Source: an uncultured Draconibacterium sp. (GTDB lineage: Bacteria; Bacteroidota; Bacteroidia; Bacteroidales; Prolixibacteraceae). From it: a DNA stretch of 64,000 nucleotides. Numbering within the stretch: the stretch's first letter is position 1; the number at the start of each line of letters is the position of its first letter. Both the position numbers and the translations under genes were made by a program. The stretch covers positions 1,404,001 to 1,468,000 of the forward strand of contig NZ_OY775906.1 in assembly GCF_963675065.1 (NCBI RefSeq), read 5' to 3'. Below, piece by piece: positions 44,651-54,101 of this stretch. The notes beneath the pieces are model-generated. The model made no database searches. It was given only the letters and a program-made list of their open reading frames with translations, and had not been told where the DNA came from.

Positions 44651-47506
44651 ATGAAAAAACTGCAAAACTATATCAGCGCAACTATTCTTTTACTGTTTGC
44701 CTGTATTTTCACAGTAACGGCTCAGAATAAAATAACGGTGAAAGGAATAGTTCTTGATGCAGAAACAAATAATCCCATCGTTTATGCCAACGTGGCACTG
44801 CCTGATCTTGGGCTTGGAACCACATCAAACGAGAAGGGAGAATTTACCATAAAAAATGTACCAACAGGAACAATCCAACTTGCAGTTACCTACCTTGGTT
44901 ATCAGAAACATATCCAAAACTTACACATCTCAGAAGATGTTGATCTTAATATTTTACTTTATCAACAATCGCTTGGCTTACAAGAAGTTATCGTAACAGC
45001 CGAAAGCAGTTCATCAACAACTTCGGCCGCTACCATTAACCAGGAAGCCATCGATCATATTCAGGCTACAAGTTTAAAAGAGCTCATGCAGCTAATCCCT
45101 GGCAATCTTTCGGAAAACCCTGACCTTTCAGATCCAAAAAAAATAAGCATCAGGGAAGTTGATACAGATGTAAACAGTGCGCTCGGAACTGCGATTATTA
45201 TCGATGGCATTCCTCTCCCGAATGATGGAAATATGCAACAAAGTATACAAACAAGTGGATTTGCATCTGTAGCCGGAAGCGGAACAGATTTAAGAGAAAT
45301 TTCAGTTGACAACATCGAATCAATAACTGTTGATGTAGGTATCCCTTCGGTTGAATATGGTAACCTAACATCGGGTGCCGTTCATATAAAAACCAAAACC
45401 GGAGTTTCGCCCTACATCGTAAAAGTACAGGCCGATCCGCACACCAAACAGTTTGATATAGGGAAAGGCTACCTGTTGCAAAATGATCGTGGTGTTCTCA
45501 ATATCAACACGGGATATACCAATTCTTACCAGTTCATTCACAAAAACACCGACGAGTATAAGCGAATTATAGCCTCAACAAAATATTCGAATACATTCTT
45601 TCGAAACCAAAATCCATTAAAGATCGAGGCAAAAGTAAACTACAACCAGTCGCTTGATGGTAAAAAATGGGATCCGGACATGAAAGCCGAGGAAGAACAT
45701 TATGCAAAAGACCGAAGATTTCAATCCAAACTATCGGCATTATGGTCGTTAAATAATTCCTTACTGAAAAGTTTGTCGTTTGATGCAGGCTATACCATAA
45801 CCGATCAAAAAGGTTTTGATAAAAAACTGGAGGCAAGCAGTTTCGGTCCTAACGTTGTGATTTCGTCGCTAAGCGAGGGAGAGCATGAGGCACTTTACAG
45901 AGCATCAAGCTACTATTCGGAAGTTACGTATGATGGGAAACCATTTGATTTGTACGCCAAACTTAAAGCCAAATTCACGCATCAAACCGATAAAACCACT
46001 GGTAATTTGATTTTGGGAAGCGAATGGAGAACTACGGGGAACAATGGTAATGGCCGCATATTCGATGCAAATAATCCGCCGGCAGGCGTTGACTCTCGCC
46101 CACGCCCGTTTAGCGATATTCCATCGTTAAATCAACTTTCAATTTTTGCCGAAGATAAAATGATAATTGATTTAGGAGCAACGCGTTTAAATGTTATGGC
46201 CGGTATTCGCATGGATAATATTCAGCCAAATGGTCCTTTCTCAAGCGACGGGAGCCTCACCTTTGATCCACGACTAAATATCGGCTACCATATTATTGAC
46301 CGAAACAGGGATCATTTTCTTAGCCAACTCAATTTCAGATTGGGATACGGAAGGACTACTAAAGCACCAACCCTCACCCACCTATATCCTGACATTGTAT
46401 ATAACGACATCAAAAACTTCGATTACTACCCTGATTTGGTTGTGGCAACCACACAAATATTTGAAGACACAAGAAATTACGATTTAAACGCTTCTCGTGG
46501 TCGAAAATACGAAACCGGTATTGATATCAAACTGGGAAATACGATGTCGAGAATTACGGCTTTTTATGAAAAATACAACGGAGGTTTTACCCTCGACAGG
46601 AATTATTATTTAATGCCGTATCGGGACTACGAACAACCACCGGCAGATGTCCACCCGTACTTTACTGAAGAAGGCATTTTTTATCCCGATCCGGCGACAG
46701 GAGAAACAGTTGCTGTTACATATGAAATGGATGAAAAATGGCAAAATTACAGCACGTACAGAAATGCACAAACCAGAATTAAACGAGGTATTGAATACAC
46801 TATTGACTTTGGTAAAGTAAAGGCCTTGCGTACATCGTTTGTGCTTAACGGAGCCTGGCTGCAAACCGAATCACATACAACCAACGCTCCTTATTGGAAA
46901 GAAGTTCCTTATACGGTTTACGAAGGGAATTCAAGTAAACAACAAGAGTTGTTGGTCAAATTTCCAAACCGACTGGGATATGGTACCGTAAAAGAAAGGC
47001 TGAATACTAACTTAAGTATCATTACACATATACCGGAAATAAAAATGCTGGTAACCCTAACAACACAAATGGTATGGCACGAAAAAGACTGGCGCAAAAC
47101 ATACAACGATTATAAATTCTATACACTGCAAGAACTTCGCGAATATCTTGATCAGCCTGAGCTGTTCAGTTCGCACAACGAAAACTACTTTTACTACTAC
47201 TTGCCAACCAGTTACCAAACTTACGATGGTATTGAACATGCATATTCAATAAACGATTTTGAAAACACTTTGCACCAACAAGCTATTGATTTAAACCAAC
47301 AATACCGATTTGAAGCGTTAACCATGTCACCACTTTTACTTTGTAACATAAGAATATCAAAAGATATAGCACAACGCTTTCAGTTATCGTTTTATGCCAA
47401 TAACTTCCTGAACATCCGTCCGTGGGAATTAAACGAGCGCGAAGGCCAGTATATAAGAAGAAATAACGAGCCCTATTTTGGGGCTGCAATTAAGATGAAA
47501 CTATAA
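44651..47506 (+). CDS. TonB-dependent receptor with carboxypeptidase-like N-domain
   Basis: This 951-residue outer-membrane protein has a signal peptide (1-25), then a carboxypeptidase-regulatory-like domain (KITVKGIVLDAETNNPIVYA, about 27-112). A plug domain follows (LQEVIVTAE ... SVEYGNLTSGAVHIKT, about 115-265), then a 22-strand barrel. It lacks the SusC-type signature, and no SusD partner follows. Instead the next gene is a DUF4876 lipoprotein, one base away. The substrate is not deducible; metal, heme or a small peptide are all possible. Confidence 0.93.
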   Translation: MKKLQNYISATILLLFACIFTVTAQNKITVKGIVLDAETNNPIVYANVALPDLGLGTTSNEKGEFTIKNVPTGTIQLAVTYLGYQKHIQNLHISEDVDLNILLYQQSLGLQEVIVTAESSSSTTSAATINQEAIDHIQATSLKELMQLIPGNLSENPDLSDPKKISIREVDTDVNSALGTAIIIDGIPLPNDGNMQQSIQTSGFASVAGSGTDLREISVDNIESITVDVGIPSVEYGNLTSGAVHIKTKTGVSPYIVKVQADPHTKQFDIGKGYLLQNDRGVLNINTGYTNSYQFIHKNTDEYKRIIASTKYSNTFFRNQNPLKIEAKVNYNQSLDGKKWDPDMKAEEEHYAKDRRFQSKLSALWSLNNSLLKSLSFDAGYTITDQKGFDKKLEASSFGPNVVISSLSEGEHEALYRASSYYSEVTYDGKPFDLYAKLKAKFTHQTDKTTGNLILGSEWRTTGNNGNGRIFDANNPPAGVDSRPRPFSDIPSLNQLSIFAEDKMIIDLGATRLNVMAGIRMDNIQPNGPFSSDGSLTFDPRLNIGYHIIDRNRDHFLSQLNFRLGYGRTTKAPTLTHLYPDIVYNDIKNFDYYPDLVVATTQIFEDTRNYDLNASRGRKYETGIDIKLGNTMSRITAFYEKYNGGFTLDRNYYLMPYRDYEQPPADVHPYFTEEGIFYPDPATGETVAVTYEMDEKWQNYSTYRNAQTRIKRGIEYTIDFGKVKALRTSFVLNGAWLQTESHTTNAPYWKEVPYTVYEGNSSKQQELLVKFPNRLGYGTVKERLNTNLSIITHIPEIKMLVTLTTQMVWHEKDWRKTYNDYKFYTLQELREYLDQPELFSSHNENYFYYYLPTSYQTYDGIEHAYSINDFENTLHQQAIDLNQQYRFEALTMSPLLLCNIRISKDIAQRFQLSFYANNFLNIRPWELNEREGQYIRRNNEPYFGAAIKMKL

Positions 47507-47507
47507 G

Positions 47508-48710
47508 ATGAGAAACCTTTTTGTACTGATATTAGTATTTTTTACCGCTTGCGAAATTTATGATGAGCCTTCAACCTATTTATTTGAAGTTTCAGCCTAT
47601 TATCCGGCAACAATTAATAACGGTGATCCCATTTCCAACCAACTGATAATAGTGAAGGACCAGCAAACCGGTAGGGAATATAAAGCGCAAACAAACGATA
47701 TCGGACAAGCAGTTTTTAATGTTCGCGGCGGAAACTACGATATTTCTATCTCATTTGTTGAAGAACATGTTATCGATATTTCAGGTTATCCAAACGAGAG
47801 AGACCTTATAATTTTTGGCAATACAACCAACGAACTAATAACTGAAGACAATCTTTCAATTACCCTGAATACCGAATATTCAATAAAGAATGAAGGTTTT
47901 GTTATAAAAGAGCTTTATACTTCAGGAAGTTTAACGCCCGATGGAGCTCATTATAACATCGACAAGTTTGTGGAGATCTATAACAATACCGATCAAATTT
48001 TGTATTCTGATGGTTTATGTTTTGGAGTTGTGATAAACACAGTGAGCTACCGTCCTACTCCTTGGGTAGATGATAATGGGAACCTGCTGCCCCGCACCCC
48101 TATATGGAGTTTTGTGGCAATTGTTCCCGGCTCAGGAGAAGAACATCCGGTTCAACCAGGCCAATCGATAATTATCGCCCTTGTGGGAATTAACCACCGC
48201 GACGATCCCAACGGAAATCCAAACTCGATTGATCTTTCATTCGCCGATTGGGAAATGATAGTTGACGGTGGTAAATACGTTGATACTCCTGTTGTTCCTA
48301 ATATTCTAATGCAACGTATATCAAAAGGAACAGCAATTGCAATTGATAACCAGGGTCAACCGGTTATTATATTCCGCTTACCAACCAACAATCTGGAAGC
48401 AATTTTCACCAATCCGGATAACTATATGGTTCAGCCAGGCGGCTCTTTTAATTGTTTTATGGTTCCAACAGAATGGGTAATCGATGGTGTTGACAATTTA
48501 CGTTTGGACGATCGTGGTGCCTACAAACGCCTTCCCGGAATTCTTGATGCAGGCTATATTCAACACAAAGCCGGACATTCGGCTGTTTCTATCCGCCGAA
48601 AAGTAAAAGAAGTTGTTAACGGACGAACCATCTACATGGACACTAATAATTCCTCAAACGATTTTCTCACCAACCAAATTCCATCTCCGGGAGTAATTGC
48701 AACACAATAA
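47508..48710 (+). CDS. DUF4876 lipoprotein
   Basis: This 400-residue protein has the lipobox FFTAC (Cys15). An N-terminal carboxypeptidase-like or Ig-like beta domain (about 25-110) contains LIIVKDQQTGREYKAQTNDIG. A second domain follows (VIKELYTSGSLTPDG ... DKFVEIYNNTD), reminiscent of lamin-tail-like beta folds. The arrangement matches DUF4876, known to me only as a Bacteroidota surface lipoprotein family. It starts 1 nt after the receptor and abuts the DUF6850 gene. By position it may be the receptor's surface partner, as SusD is to SusC. Confidence 0.85.
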   Translation: MRNLFVLILVFFTACEIYDEPSTYLFEVSAYYPATINNGDPISNQLIIVKDQQTGREYKAQTNDIGQAVFNVRGGNYDISISFVEEHVIDISGYPNERDLIIFGNTTNELITEDNLSITLNTEYSIKNEGFVIKELYTSGSLTPDGAHYNIDKFVEIYNNTDQILYSDGLCFGVVINTVSYRPTPWVDDNGNLLPRTPIWSFVAIVPGSGEEHPVQPGQSIIIALVGINHRDDPNGNPNSIDLSFADWEMIVDGGKYVDTPVVPNILMQRISKGTAIAIDNQGQPVIIFRLPTNNLEAIFTNPDNYMVQPGGSFNCFMVPTEWVIDGVDNLRLDDRGAYKRLPGILDAGYIQHKAGHSAVSIRRKVKEVVNGRTIYMDTNNSSNDFLTNQIPSPGVIATQ

Positions 48711-50279
48711 ATGAGCAAAGCAAAGTACATAGCGCTTTTTATTGTGGTTTGGACAGCCACAAATTGTTTCGATAAAGCAATTGCAAGTGAAGCTGATTCG
48801 CTGCAAACATCGCTTTCAACCGAGTCGATTCTATTGCTCAAAAGTCCGTGGTCTGGTTCCGAAAATGCTGCAGGATTGCAATTTTTTGAAATGCCGCAAC
48901 GACTTGGAACAGCATCGCTTTTTTATAACAATAACAAAGGCGACTTTCACCGTTTTCAGGAAGCTCAGGAAAATCTTCAGTATGGTTTTTATACCAACGG
49001 CTACACAACTTTTCAGCAATGGAAATTTTACGGAGATTTTAGTTATTACAAACAACTTGAAAAGGATATTCTGTGGACGGATGTAATGCATCCCTATAAT
49101 GATAATCCATACACCATTGGCGATGATATTGGCGGAAAATACCGGAAAGAATATTTTGAAATGAATGCAAAAGCCGCCTTGCATATCAGCAACGCCCTTA
49201 ATTTTGGTTTTGAAATGAATTACCAAACCGGTGTTGGTACCCGACGAAAAGATCCGCGCCCTGTTAATAAGGAAACCAATTTTAAATTCAAACCCGGATT
49301 GGTGTACACTTTCGATCGATATAATCTCGGATTAAATTTCAAAATTGAAACAGCCACTGAAGATATTAATATAGAACTGGTAGCTGACTCAACATACACA
49401 TACTATAATTTCAAAGGATTGGGTACATTTTCATCAACATTCGAACGTGATCCGAGAATACATCAATCAACAACTTTTGGCGGAAGTTTACAATTCGGTT
49501 TCACAAGTAACAGACTACAGAATATGACGGAGATAGGTTTCTTTCAAAAAGAAACCGACATAAAACGTGGAGTAGATATACCTCTGCAGGTGGTGCTACT
49601 GGAAAAATTTCAAACTGATGTTAATTCGGTATTTCTCATCAATCCGAATAAACAATCAATTAATCGATTAAAGTTCTCTTTTAATGATAAGCATATTTAC
49701 GGACACGAACCAGTTGTTGAACCAAAACTGGTTCAGGAAAACTTTCAGTGGGAAGCTATTACAAAATATGTATTGTACTGGCACAAGGAAAATACGATAG
49801 GTTTAACTTACGACTATTTGAAATTGATTGACAACAACCATTTTAACTGGGGAACAAGTCTTGGAGGAAATATTTACACCAGTGAATCGAAATACTTTTT
49901 TGTACCAGAAAAGAATAAACAGAAGCTGAATTATTATAAGCTGAATGCAGCTGTTAGAAAAGAGATAATGGCTTCGTTTGCCAACATTATAATCGAAATT
50001 AACGGTGCCTGGCAAAATGGTTTTAACAGTAGTTTTCAACTGGTTGTAGACGAAATATTGCTGCAAAGTGTAAATACTGATTTTGTTGAAACCGATTTTA
50101 ATTATTTCAATAATGGAATGACTGAAGCTGGACTTTCTGCTAGTTTGGGAAAAACGATAAAGCTTTATAGTAAAAAAATGCAATTGTATTTGGATGCCGG
50201 TTACAATAAGCAGTTCTCGCAAATGCCGGGAAATCCAAATCGTAGTTTTGTTGATTTGCAATTCGGAGTTAACTTTTAA
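48711..50279 (+). CDS. DUF6850-type outer-membrane beta-barrel protein
   Basis: This 522-residue protein has a signal peptide (about 1-26, ending near AIAS). The rest alternates polar and hydrophobic residues in barrel-like strands (GFYTNGYTTFQQWKFYGDFSYYKQ, written here only as an example region near 90-113) and ends in the outer-membrane-type tail FVDLQFGVNF. I recall the DUF6850 family as the partner of DUF4876. It starts immediately after the DUF4876 stop with no gap. A role as a second OM channel or assembly partner is inference. Confidence 0.82.
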   Translation: MSKAKYIALFIVVWTATNCFDKAIASEADSLQTSLSTESILLLKSPWSGSENAAGLQFFEMPQRLGTASLFYNNNKGDFHRFQEAQENLQYGFYTNGYTTFQQWKFYGDFSYYKQLEKDILWTDVMHPYNDNPYTIGDDIGGKYRKEYFEMNAKAALHISNALNFGFEMNYQTGVGTRRKDPRPVNKETNFKFKPGLVYTFDRYNLGLNFKIETATEDINIELVADSTYTYYNFKGLGTFSSTFERDPRIHQSTTFGGSLQFGFTSNRLQNMTEIGFFQKETDIKRGVDIPLQVVLLEKFQTDVNSVFLINPNKQSINRLKFSFNDKHIYGHEPVVEPKLVQENFQWEAITKYVLYWHKENTIGLTYDYLKLIDNNHFNWGTSLGGNIYTSESKYFFVPEKNKQKLNYYKLNAAVRKEIMASFANIIIEINGAWQNGFNSSFQLVVDEILLQSVNTDFVETDFNYFNNGMTEAGLSASLGKTIKLYSKKMQLYLDAGYNKQFSQMPGNPNRSFVDLQFGVNF

Positions 50280-50283
50280 GCTT

Positions 50284-51174
50284 ATGAGTAATTACGCAAT
50301 TGAATGTAAAAACCTAACCCATTACTACGGCAAAAAGCTGGTATACGAAAACCTGAGTTTTAACGTAAAGGGAGGAAGTATTCTGGGGCTATTAGGCAAA
50401 AATGGTACGGGCAAAACCACTACCATTAATATTTTAAATGGCTTTTTGCAACCCCAAAATGGAGAGTGCCTGATTTATGGCGAGAATACCCAAAACTTAT
50501 CACCGCAAAACAAGGCGCGAATCGGTTTTCTTATCGAAGGGCACATTCAGTATGCGTTTATGAATATTCATCAAATCGAAAAATTTTATTCAAAATTCTA
50601 TCCTAAATGGGATAACGAGCCCTACTGGCAACTCATGTCGAAACTTCAGGTTTCGCCAAAGCAGAAAATCTCTACGATGTCGTGTGGGCAGCGTTCGCAG
50701 GTTGCACTCGGGCTTATTCTGGCACAAGATCCCGATTTGCTTATCCTCGACGATTTTTCAATGGGTCTCGATCCCGGGTATCGTCGCCTGTTTATCGACT
50801 ACCTGCGCGAATATGCCAAAGAAAAGAATAAAACCATTTTCACCACCTCTCACATCATTCAGGATATGGAACGCCTGATCGACGATCTGCTGATTATGGA
50901 TTTTAACCGTGTATTGGCCCAACGCAGTATAAAATCGTTTATGCAGGAGTTTAAACAGTTTTACCTCGAGTTGGAAAACCCAGCCATCGATATATCGAAC
51001 GAAGATTTTGTAGAAAACAGCGAGAAGGTGAACAACAAACTGGAACTGTACACATACGAACCGGAAGACCAGGTTTTAACCTTTCTGAAAAATAATGGAA
51101 TTGCTTACAGAAATTTCAGGCAAGTAGAAATGGGTTTGGAAGATGCATTTATTGGACTAACCGGAAAATACTAA
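50284..51174 (+). CDS. ABC transporter ATP-binding protein
   Basis: This 296-residue ATPase has Walker A LLGKNGTGKTTT, a signature loop TMSCGQRSQ instead of LSGGQ, and Walker B LLILDDFSMGLDP. In Walker B the usual catalytic Glu is Asp. The H-loop is TTSHI. It is of the DrrA/NatA export-type class. The C-terminal 75 or so residues form an accessory domain. The start at 50284 fits the fold; the frame extends 30 codons into the previous gene. It lies 4 nt after DUF6850 and 4 nt before its permease. Confidence 0.92.
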   Translation: MSNYAIECKNLTHYYGKKLVYENLSFNVKGGSILGLLGKNGTGKTTTINILNGFLQPQNGECLIYGENTQNLSPQNKARIGFLIEGHIQYAFMNIHQIEKFYSKFYPKWDNEPYWQLMSKLQVSPKQKISTMSCGQRSQVALGLILAQDPDLLILDDFSMGLDPGYRRLFIDYLREYAKEKNKTIFTTSHIIQDMERLIDDLLIMDFNRVLAQRSIKSFMQEFKQFYLELENPAIDISNEDFVENSEKVNNKLELYTYEPEDQVLTFLKNNGIAYRNFRQVEMGLEDAFIGLTGKY

Positions 51175-51178
51175 CAAA

Positions 51179-51853
51179 ATGTGGAAATCGATCATATATA
51201 AAGAATGGCTAAAAATCAGATATTTTGTCATTATTTACGCTGCTCTTGGTGTTTTGGTGGTTGGAAATATATTTCTAAAAGTTCAGCACGATTTTGAATT
51301 CAGCAACGCAGCAAACTATTGGTATAGTTTCCTTTTCCAAGGAAATCAGTTTTTCGAATACAGTTTATTCAAATTTGTGCCGCTTGCGGGAGCATTAGCC
51401 ATTGCTCTTGCCCAATATTTCCCTGAAACCGTAAACAAACGAATAAAGCTCACTTTTCATTTGCCCATAAACGAAAACAAGGCATTGTTAGTGATGATGC
51501 TTTTCGGGACATTTTGCCTGATTGCAATGGCTTCGGTTATTCTTCTGCTTTTTACAGGATTGAGCCTTGTGTATTTTCCTGCCGAAATTATTCAATCGGC
51601 CTTAACTTCTGTGGCTCCCTGGTTTTTGTGCGGATTTGTAGTTTATTTCTTAACCGCATTAATTGTTTTGGAGCCGGTATGGAAATATCGTTTTTTATAC
51701 TTTCTGGTAACTGCAACCTTTGTACCTATATATCTTCAAGCAGCGACAGCAAGAGCCTATTCTCCTGCCCTTCCGTTGTTAATTGTATTTACATTTTTAT
51801 TGTCAGTTGTATTGTTGTTTTCGGGATACCGGTTTAGAAAAGGAGAAATGTAA
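51179..51853 (+). CDS. ABC-2-like transporter permease
   Basis: This 224-residue integral membrane protein has about six membrane segments. They include an N-terminal amphipathic entry (WKSIIYKEWLKIRYFVIIYAAL), typical of ABC-2 permeases, and a last helix ending in FSGYRFRKGEM. It pairs with the preceding ATPase (4-nt gap). A KRIKLTFHLPI coupling-helix-like stretch lies near residues 85-95. The transported substrate is unknown. Confidence 0.88.
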   Translation: MWKSIIYKEWLKIRYFVIIYAALGVLVVGNIFLKVQHDFEFSNAANYWYSFLFQGNQFFEYSLFKFVPLAGALAIALAQYFPETVNKRIKLTFHLPINENKALLVMMLFGTFCLIAMASVILLLFTGLSLVYFPAEIIQSALTSVAPWFLCGFVVYFLTALIVLEPVWKYRFLYFLVTATFVPIYLQAATARAYSPALPLLIVFTFLLSVVLLFSGYRFRKGEM

Positions 51854-51854
51854 T

Positions 51855-53090
51855 ATGGTAAAAATCAGCAGATATATTTTAATTCTTACTGCCGTAGTTG
51901 GTTTATCGGTTGTACTGCCACAATTTTACCGAATGGCATTTGAAAAACCAAGCAGAAGTCCGTTGATACAATACAGTTGTATCGACCATAATTTTATGAT
52001 TTTTCGACCGGATGCAGACGAAAAATGGACGAACGCTGAAGGCACAATACTCACACGTGAAACCTACGAAAAGAAACTGCCGCTAATGTACACAAGGCAA
52101 TTGGTTATGGATGGAACAATGCCCGATTCTATAAATGGGCAGAAAATTAATATCCAGCATGCCGGCATATTTCGGTCAAACTTTCGAATAACACCCGATG
52201 AAATTCATGCTCCAAAACCCAAGCTCTATCCTTTGTATGAATCGCAATCGGGCCGTGCAAACCTGGAAATGCCCGACGATTTTTTCCGAATAACCTGGCG
52301 CATGGAGTTTATCGATGCCAAAACCAACAAAATTCTCGAAGAAAAAAGCCGGATGTTCTCCGCCGTTCTCTATAACCGGGATTTTAAGTTCCCGGCAAAA
52401 TCGATAAACGGCATCCCAACAACCCGGAAATCGTGCGACGAAGGTTATCTGGTAATCGATTCAGCGAATCAGCTATTTCATATAAAAATGGCAAAGGGCA
52501 TACCTTTTGTCCGCAAGGTTGAGCTTCCTGAAGGGATGAAATTTAAAACTATCCAATGTGTTGATTTTAGCGACAAGCTTTATTATGCCTACTTATTTAC
52601 CGAAAATAACGAGCTGTATGTACTGACACCTTACGATTATATGCTGGAGAAATTTGATGTGGATGACATTAATCCGGATAAATACGAGATTAGAATTTAC
52701 GGCGATTATTTTAATTTCAATGTAATAAGTATTGGCGACGGGTTTATAAGAACACAGGTCGTAGACCGCGACCATAACAAGATTGACGAATATATTGAAA
52801 AGCGCCCCACTTATAATTCCGGTACCGAAGGTAAAATTGCCCAGTTGCTTTTCCCTGCCGAGCTAAAAATGGCTGATGATAACTCCAGCTACGTAAATTT
52901 CTATTTAAAAATCAGCAAGTCGTTTAGATGGCTCGTTATCAGCCTGTTGCTAATTATCGTACAATACTTCATTGTTAGAAAACGAAAGAAAAAAATTAAA
53001 GCAGGCATCATAGATTTGCTGATTATTGGAGTTACAGGAATATTTGGCTTTATCGCCGTAAATATCTTTCCCAATAAATTTATCGATTAA
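51855..53090 (+). CDS. DUF4857 membrane protein
   Basis: This 411-residue protein has an N-terminal membrane helix (about 5-25), a large extracytoplasmic beta domain (about 30-345), and two C-terminal membrane helices with a basic loop between them (VRKRKKKIKAG). The DUF4857 label is from recalled family layout. It contains many Tyr/Phe/Asp and no lipobox. I chose the ATG at 51855, 1 nt after the permease stop, over an in-frame start inside the permease. It probably acts with the ABC pair. Function is unknown. Confidence 0.85.
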   Translation: MVKISRYILILTAVVGLSVVLPQFYRMAFEKPSRSPLIQYSCIDHNFMIFRPDADEKWTNAEGTILTRETYEKKLPLMYTRQLVMDGTMPDSINGQKINIQHAGIFRSNFRITPDEIHAPKPKLYPLYESQSGRANLEMPDDFFRITWRMEFIDAKTNKILEEKSRMFSAVLYNRDFKFPAKSINGIPTTRKSCDEGYLVIDSANQLFHIKMAKGIPFVRKVELPEGMKFKTIQCVDFSDKLYYAYLFTENNELYVLTPYDYMLEKFDVDDINPDKYEIRIYGDYFNFNVISIGDGFIRTQVVDRDHNKIDEYIEKRPTYNSGTEGKIAQLLFPAELKMADDNSSYVNFYLKISKSFRWLVISLLLIIVQYFIVRKRKKKIKAGIIDLLIIGVTGIFGFIAVNIFPNKFID

Positions 53091-53136
53091 AGAAGAAGCA
53101 AACTTCCAACAGAAAGTATCAGTGGCCGTTTTTTTA

Positions 53137-53144
53137 TACCTTCG
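53137..53144 (+). promoter_or_regulatory. Possible -7 box for prmA
   Basis: TACCTTCG, one mismatch to TAnnTTTG, lies 17 nt before the prmA start. No clear -33 box is present. Confidence 0.25.
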
Positions 53145-53161
53145 CCGCAAATACCAGACAA

Positions 53162-54004
53162 ATGGATTACCAAAAAATAATTATACAAATTACTCCGTTT
53201 CAGGAATGGTTGCGCGATGTTCTAAATGCTCAGCTGGCCGACATCGGTTTTGATAGTTTTGTGGAAACCGAAACCGGATTCGATGCATTTATTCCTGCAA
53301 CGTCTTATTCGGGAAAAAGCTTAAATGCAATTCTCGAAACGTTTTCAGGTGATTTTTCATTCCAAATAGAATCTGAATTTATAGCAGATCAAAACTGGAA
53401 CAAAGAGTGGGAAAAAAACTATTTCAAACCGCTGGTAATTGGTGGCGAATGTTTGATCCGAGCTCCTTTCCACACGGATTATCCAGAATCTAAATACGAG
53501 ATTGTAATTGAGCCCAACATGGCTTTTGGTACCGGAAACCATGAAACAACAGCCACAATAATCAAATCGATTTTGCAAAACGATTTAAGCGGAAAAAGCA
53601 TTCTGGATATGGGCTGTGGAACAGGGATTCTCAGCATTTTGGCATCAATGAAAGAAGCCAAACAAATTACGGCTATCGACATCGATAAATGGTCGTACGA
53701 AGGGACATGTGAAAATGCAGCCTTAAATAAGATCACAAATATTAATGCAAAACTGGGAGATGCCAGCCTGCTTGGAAATGAAAAATACGATCTGATTTTT
53801 GCCAACATTCATAAAAATGTTTTGTTGAACGACATGGAATCCTATCATGCAGTTTTAAATAATGGCGGCACATTGATAATGAGTGGTTTTTACACCGAAG
53901 ACATCGAGGATATTAAAACAAAAGCCGAAAGCCTGGGAATGAAAGATGCCGGTTTTATGGAAAAAAATAACTGGGTAGCACATTCGTTTACAAAACCAGA
54001 TTGA
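53162..54004 (+). CDS. prmA: Ribosomal protein L11 methyltransferase
   Basis: This 280-residue S-adenosylmethionine-dependent enzyme methylates lysines and the N-terminus of L11. The N-terminal substrate domain is followed by the hallmark EPNMAFGTGNHETT, the AdoMet loop LDMGCGTGILSILA, and motif IFANIHKNVL. This last is a variant of the usual NPP-type block (family form ANINRN). Length is normal. It stands as a separate gene after the envelope operon. Confidence 0.94.
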   Translation: MDYQKIIIQITPFQEWLRDVLNAQLADIGFDSFVETETGFDAFIPATSYSGKSLNAILETFSGDFSFQIESEFIADQNWNKEWEKNYFKPLVIGGECLIRAPFHTDYPESKYEIVIEPNMAFGTGNHETTATIIKSILQNDLSGKSILDMGCGTGILSILASMKEAKQITAIDIDKWSYEGTCENAALNKITNINAKLGDASLLGNEKYDLIFANIHKNVLLNDMESYHAVLNNGGTLIMSGFYTEDIEDIKTKAESLGMKDAGFMEKNNWVAHSFTKPD

Positions 54005-54019
54005 TGAAGATTGAAAACA

Positions 54020-54057
54020 GATTGATTAAAGATTGAAAGCTTATTCTTTAATCAATC
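54020..54057 (+). other. 13-bp perfect inverted repeat between prmA and the PLD-like gene
   Basis: Arms GATTGATTAAAGA (54020-54032) and TCTTTAATCAATC (54045-54057) enclose a 12-nt loop. Further copies of ATTGA/TCAAT words flank it. There is no T-run, so it is not a classic terminator; a REP-like or processing hairpin is more likely. Confidence 0.6.
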
Positions 54058-54101
54058 CTCTTAATCTCATTCAATCTACTATCAATCTAATAAAACAAAC
54101 C

